Shown here: piece after piece, positions 59,414-64,000 of the stretch
How positions within the stretch are numbered: the first letter of the stretch is position 1
How the letters are laid out: every line of letters begins with the position of its first letter
Assembly (NCBI GenBank): GCA_000349905.1
Contig: KB722738.1
Location: forward strand, 615,551 to 679,550
Length of the DNA stretch: 64,000 nucleotides
Origin: Volvariella volvacea V23
Lineage: Eukaryota; Basidiomycota; Agaricomycetes; Agaricales; Pluteaceae
Reading direction: 5' to 3'
Translations under genes and position numbers: made by a program
The notes under the pieces: model-generated
What the model was told of the DNA's origin: nothing
The model's input: the letters and a program-made list of their open reading frames with translations, nothing else
Database searches by the model: none

Positions 59414-59772
59414 TGTCTTAGGTTCAATATAATGTGGTGTATTTTCACGATTCGACTTGTTCTTGTACGACTTTGATATTGGGTATTATATATGCCTCTC
59501 CTTGACTCAATGATGAAAACTTGATGTATTAGTAGAATTAATGGCGCATTTCAATTATACACACTTGGTGGTACCATAATGGAATTATCGTGGCTTCCTT
59601 CCGACCGCTCATCGAAGCCAATTTCCTTCGGAATCGTCAGCCAGCTCGGTGATTGCGCCCCGCAATCGCCTTTTGGCCTGGAAGTAAGATTGAGCTCCTT
59701 CACAACCGTACTGCGGCTTTACTTCAAGTTTACTTCAATCTTACTACCACCTCTAGTCCCTGTCCTCGAGGC
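59414..59772. other. Intergenic region before the secreted-protein pair
   Basis: 3' UTR of the transcription factor, then promoter. A frame at 59579 has no recognisable content. Confidence 0.4.
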
Positions 59773-60615
59773 ATGATCCTGGGACCTGCCATCGCGTGGC
59801 TACCTGCCTTTACTCTGTGTTGCCTCAATGCGGGTGCGTGGTGTCTCTTTCTTTCTTTCATCCCAACCTCCAGCTCTTGCTTTCGTTGTGTGGCTGACTA
59901 TGTTTGAAACCTATTCCAGTCGCTTTTCCACAAGAATTGACTTCGTTATACATTCCTGGGTTCGAGTGGCCACAACCGATAGAAGCTGATGTGGTTGGAG
60001 TCGGAGAGGATGGGCGAACGACATGGGAATTGCAGCAAGGAGACTTCACCAGCTTGAACTCCGGTAGCTTCGAGGTATTGGATTTTCCAGGAACAGGTAC
60101 GAACATGCTTCCATTATCAAACCTCTCCAGTTCCGTTGAATGCCTACTTGGTTTGTACAGCAACATTGGTACAAGGATCGGATTACGCATCGCTGACATA
60201 CAGTGCAACTTCATTTACCATTGGCCAAGTCTGTGCTTTGAATGAAGGGCTGGCAGTTTGCACCATTGTGGTTGGCGGTAATACGATGGTTCAGACCGAG
60301 GTGGTGACGAGCTACCCGGTTCAACAAGGCACCGCAACTCTTGTTGGCAGCGTTTCAGTAACGCCAACACCGACCCAATCGACATCTGGCTCTGGGACTT
60401 CACCCACACCTCCTTTCCTCTCTGGATTCACACCAACACGAACGAGCACTTCACGCACTTCGACTCCAACAGAGACGGATATTAACCCGAGTTCAGATGC
60501 GTCAGAGGCTTCCGCAGTAGAAGAAATTTCCGCCGCATCGACTCTGATTAGGGGTTTCTTCCCATTCTGGCCGACAGCATTCTGTTCCGCCATGCTCCTA
60601 TCATATTTTCTATGA
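59773..60615 (+). CDS. Small secreted, probably GPI-anchored protein (tandem copy 1)
   Basis: Three exons: 59773-59833, 59920-60096, 60161-60615; 230 aa. The N-terminus MILGPAIAWLPAFTLCCLNA is a signal peptide. The mature part starts with ELTSLYIPGFEWPQPIEAD and VVGVGEDGRTTWELQ, then a short beta-rich domain with cysteines in QVCALNEGLAVCTIV. This leads into a Ser/Thr/Pro-rich stalk (about 120-200) and a hydrophobic C-terminus (FFPFWPTAFCSAMLLSYFL), the layout of a GPI-anchored cell-surface protein. The second copy at 61365-62087 has the same exon structure. Function unknown; resembles the many uncharacterised secreted proteins of Agaricomycetes. Confidence 0.8.
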
Positions 60616-61364
60616 ACTACGACAGCTCCCGGCTCACTCAAATTTGGAAAGCATCATACATGACCGACACGCGAATGGGATTTCTATTTCTTGAAGGGAC
60701 TCTTGTGCTACTGATGTACATTGTACATTGTAATGTGTTTGCGTGAAAGGCATATCTAATATGGGATTGTGCGTTCCTCCCCTGCCTGTTCGAGTTTGAC
60801 TTTTCATGTGCTCACCCAAGTCTGTGGTGTGGCAAGGATGGCCTTTTTGCAGACTTTACAGTATTAGGATTGTGTTTTGACCCTGTACCTCTATCAACCA
60901 CTTGGCTTCGAAAATGCAAACAATTCTGTCGCGACTTCCAACCGGGTTTCAAGGGCAGCATGACATCCCAGCCTTCGACGATCCTTCCAGGGTTTGGTCC
61001 GCAGTATCTCAATAGCCGTAGGCGACCCACTGGTAACTTGACTCGAGCTTGTACTCGTGGGGCGCTTCCATCTGTTCCACGCGCGCAGAGTCATCCAAGT
61101 TCGGCATTGGATGAACAGGCCCTCAATCCAGGTCCTATCATTGTCCTGTTCAGGATCTTTTGTATAAAAAAAAGGGCATATCAAACCATTTTTCCGGCTT
61201 CCGGTCTACCGTGAGTGCGCGAAACCACGCGCATCAGGAGCCAGGACGTAAAGTCTAATTATCATCGCGTCGCGACTGGAGGCCCTTATATATTCTGTTA
61301 AATTTCATGGGTTGTCAAATCGGCCTTCTTTTGTGTTCTTAGCTCCCTCTAAAATCTTTCAACT
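60616..61364. other. Region between the two secreted-protein genes
   Basis: Frames at 60870-61214 (plus) and 60894-61184 (minus) overlap and lack recognisable features. Taken as UTR and promoter. Confidence 0.35.
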
Positions 61365-62087
61365 ATGCGTCCTTCTTTAGTTACGCTCCTTACCACTATC
61401 ATTCATTTGACAGGTAGAGTTTAACAATGTCTTGCTGATAAGCTACTAACCGATATCTCCTTGTATTAGTCGTTTCTGCTCAAGTATCTCTGTTCCTTCC
61501 TGGCTTTGACCCACAACCACTTAGCGCTGATGCGGCGGGTGTTGACGAGGAGGGCCGCACCACATGGATCATTCAAACTGGTGCAGTCAGTGGGACTTTA
61601 GATGAATTTGGGTTTGCTGGAACAGGTGTGTGAAAATGCCGATTAGTCGGCTTTTCCAGAGTAACTAACTGCTGGTTACCATTTAGCTACTCTGGTCGAG
61701 GGACCCAACGACGCTTCATTCACTTACGTTGCTCCTGGTCAGGAATTCACGATGGGCTTTGCATGTACCTTCGACGGCGACGCTGCTGTTTGCAACGACG
61801 GAACGGATACAGTGACGGGTACCATTGATCGCATCGAGGTTCAAGTGGGCACATCAGCCGTCGCCGAGACCCCTGCACCGAGCCCGGATGTCACGGACAC
61901 TCCCAATGGTTCAAACCCGGACGCAAGCACTCCAACGACCTCGCCGTCCAGAACTAACGGCCCGAGTGGTCCATCTGAATCCGGAGAGCCAGAATCATCT
62001 GAGGATGACAACTCAGGAGGGCACGGGATTATTCCTAGCATAGCCATTGCTGTGGGAAGTGCCATTGTGGGTCTCGTTATGGTATAA
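61365..62087 (+). CDS. Small secreted, probably GPI-anchored protein (tandem copy 2)
   Basis: Three exons: 61365-61413, 61470-61625, 61687-62087; 201 aa. Signal peptide MRPSLVTLLTTIIHLTVVSA, then VSLFLPGFDPQPLSADAAGV and DEEGRTTWIIQTG, matching copy 1 block for block. After FTMGFACTFDGDAAVC the stalk is Ser/Thr/Pro/Asn-rich, and the C-terminus is hydrophobic (IPSIAIAVGSAIVGLVMV), suiting a GPI signal. Intron phases are identical to copy 1 (phase 1 at both junctions). Overall similarity is modest, so the duplication is not recent. Confidence 0.8.
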
Positions 62088-62843
62088 AGATCGGGTACTG
62101 TATAGCATTTCTCTGAGTAGAAATATTGTTTACAGCAATCATAATTTACACAGCTGCTTGAGCACTTGCGATGTACTGCGCTTTATAGCAGTTAATGCCC
62201 TACCTCAGGGTGCCGACGGACGTGATATTAAATCATGAGGTACTGAACCAGCATTAAAGGAATGCAAATGACTCGCAAGTACACACACGAGCGAAGACCT
62301 CCCATTTCAGGACAGAGTACAAGGGTGTTATGTGACAGACATAGCCTCAAGGACGTGGCTGTCCTGCAGGCTGAGAAAAGTTGGTGTGGTTGGCCGACCG
62401 AAGTTCATATAACTGACAACATTACTCATTCTTATCACAGTGGACTCTGATAATGAACGCCAGAATCAACGGCACAGGCGAGTAATTGGGTAGAGGGCTT
62501 GTGACGTGTCTTACGTTGGCCCTGTCGCGCTCGATTGGGCTCTATCACCGGCCTCAAGGCAACACACGTTCTGATCTTATCCCTCGAACTTTTCTTGATA
62601 ATCTGGCTTACCCCTGGGTAGATCCCGGCAATATGCTAATCAAAACTTTCCTCTCAAATTTGGAGGTCGTTAAACCCCGCATAGAATTCCGGTTTCGTAA
62701 CGAAGGCTCTGCTTCCCTGGAAGCGACTATAAAGTCATAGTTGATTTAACCGTTGCCGCCTTTTTTTGCTCCCAACCTTTTTGACTCTTGGTTGTGCCAA
62801 TCAGCCCCAACGTAATCTCTTCCCCTTCTTCTCAGGTAGAGAT
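62088..62843. other. Intergenic region upstream of the terminal gene
   Basis: 3' UTR of copy 2 and promoter/5' UTR of the His-rich gene. A frame at 62486-62740 has no recognisable motif. Confidence 0.35.
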
Positions 62844-64000
62844 ATGACGACGGAATATACGACCTCGCCCGCGGCAGTGCGCGAGTATATGAGTGCTCAC
62901 GAGAGGACCGTGTACTGGGTGAGGGCCCATTCAAACACCGAAACAGAGTTTTACTCTCCCTCACTTCCCCCTTCCGAGCTCGAAGGCGTTGTCTCCTCAT
63001 CTCCGCCCTCGGACGCTGGCAGTTCTCACTCAATTCCGCCCAAAATGATTCTACGGTATGGCAATGGCCGGCCAGATGTTCATGTCCTCCCACACCCAGC
63101 AGAAGCGTACGCCGCATCTGGGAGGAGGTCGCGGTATCACAGCCATACTTATGGTCACGGTTACCACCGCCAGCGCGCCGGTTCATTCAGCTCAGATAGC
63201 TCTGACTCGCCCATGCCCATTCGCCACCACAGACCAGCTTCGCCCTCGCGCGCACCCGAGGAAATCAGGGTTTTGCCCAGTCAAGGGACCCCATCAGCCG
63301 CTACCTCTCACCACAGCCGATCAAAATCATTAACCAGGGTGTATGATGCCTCTAGTGGCACACCAGGCTCTGTGTCTGGCCCTCAGATGCCTCATATTCA
63401 CTCAAAACCTGTCCACCCGCCGTACGGTTCCCACCAATTCCCGACCGAAGCTGTCATTATTAGTCAAACCCACCCAGGAAAGTCATCCCATGGTCCTCGG
63501 AGGCCTTCCAAACATGTCCCACCCGTTGTCTACGCTCCGTCCCGCCACCCTTCCCACCCTCAGTACGCTCACCCTCATCAAGTTGGCCCAAATGGCATAA
63601 TCTACAGTCACTCGGCACCCATGCCCTCAACCCATTATACAACTCCAGGGGTGCCTCACGTACCCTCTCATAATCCCTCAGTACCTTATGACGATCGGAG
63701 AATGCGCGGCGCTCATCACAAGTTGGAACACGAAATTATTCGTCCCCATTCTTCTGCGGGCCATCATTCTAGACCGCGCAAGAGACACGAATCGGGGGTC
63801 TCCTACAAAAGTCAAGCTTCTGGTGAGACGTATTATGTCGTCCCTGGGTCACCGACAGGTCATAAGGCTCAGCTAATCGTGAGTTAATATTTCCTTTGGT
63901 GGTATTTTTTGGCCGAACGAAATTTACAGAACCCTAGTCCCGGACATTCAATCATTACAGCAACGTCGACGACAAAATCGCAAAGTTCGAGTATTAAGAA
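62844..64000 (+). CDS. His/Ser/Pro-rich low-complexity protein (partial, runs off the right edge)
   Basis: Exon 1 is 62844-63878 (345 codons); a GTGAGT...ACAG intron leads to exon 2 from 63930 to beyond the window. The start MTTEYTTSPAAVREYMSAHER is the most ordered-looking part. After SELEGVVSSSPPSDAGS the protein becomes rich in His, Ser, Pro, Arg and Tyr, with repeated HPS, YAHPH and SHH patterns, so it is probably largely disordered. No signal peptide, membrane helix or catalytic motif is visible. I do not recognise a named family. Confidence 0.75.

Noticed and set aside
1..64000. CRISPR arrays, bacterial-type operons or defence systems
   Set aside because: The sequence is eukaryotic with spliceosomal introns throughout; no regularly spaced short direct repeats were seen.

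Overview
The window looks like nuclear DNA of a filamentous basidiomycete, most likely an Agaricomycete. Genes are dense and cut by many introns of about 45-70 nt with GT(A/G)NGT donors and CAG/TAG acceptors. Several predicted proteins resemble families I know mainly from Agaricomycetes. All gene models below were spliced by hand from reading frames, splice sites and family conservation; no search was run.

Left end (1-4.7 kb): AT-rich transposon graveyard with a hAT transposase remnant and a nested set of LTR-like repeats. From 4.9 kb the sequence is ordinary gene space: an unrecognised 238-aa protein (4922-5740), UTP21 (8145-11723), an inverted tail-to-tail pair of four-helix membrane protein genes (13975-15386 and 16064-17189), a WDR53-like protein, a Tim17/22-like protein and a glutamine-synthetase-family enzyme (20342-22600).

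The middle (23.6-39.3 kb) is a run of housekeeping genes: mRNA capping guanylyltransferase, SKP1, mitochondrial bL27, a DUF3074 protein, bleomycin hydrolase, SRP receptor beta, SAR1, the GPI mannosyltransferase PIG-M, an F-box-less Cdc4-like WD40 protein and a GMF-type cofilin-family protein. Next come an MFS transporter (39531-42493), an F-box protein (43107-45082), D-aminoacyl-tRNA deacylase, a PPIL1-type cyclophilin and a full F-box/WD40 Cdc4 (48519-51517).

The stretch 51.5-56.0 kb holds no gene I can support. The right end has a Zn2Cys6 transcription factor (56012-59413), a tandem pair of small secreted, probably GPI-anchored proteins (59773-62087), and a His/Ser/Pro-rich protein that runs off the window at 64000.

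Functional threads: SKP1, a Cdc4-type F-box receptor, a second F-box protein and an F-box-less Cdc4 paralogue lie within 26 kb, so several parts of SCF ubiquitin ligases are here. SAR1, SRPRB and PIG-M all act at the ER. The most interesting single observation is the F-box-less Cdc4 paralogue, which keeps the arginines that read phosphodegrons in Cdc4/Fbw7 and so could act as a decoy or protector of substrates.
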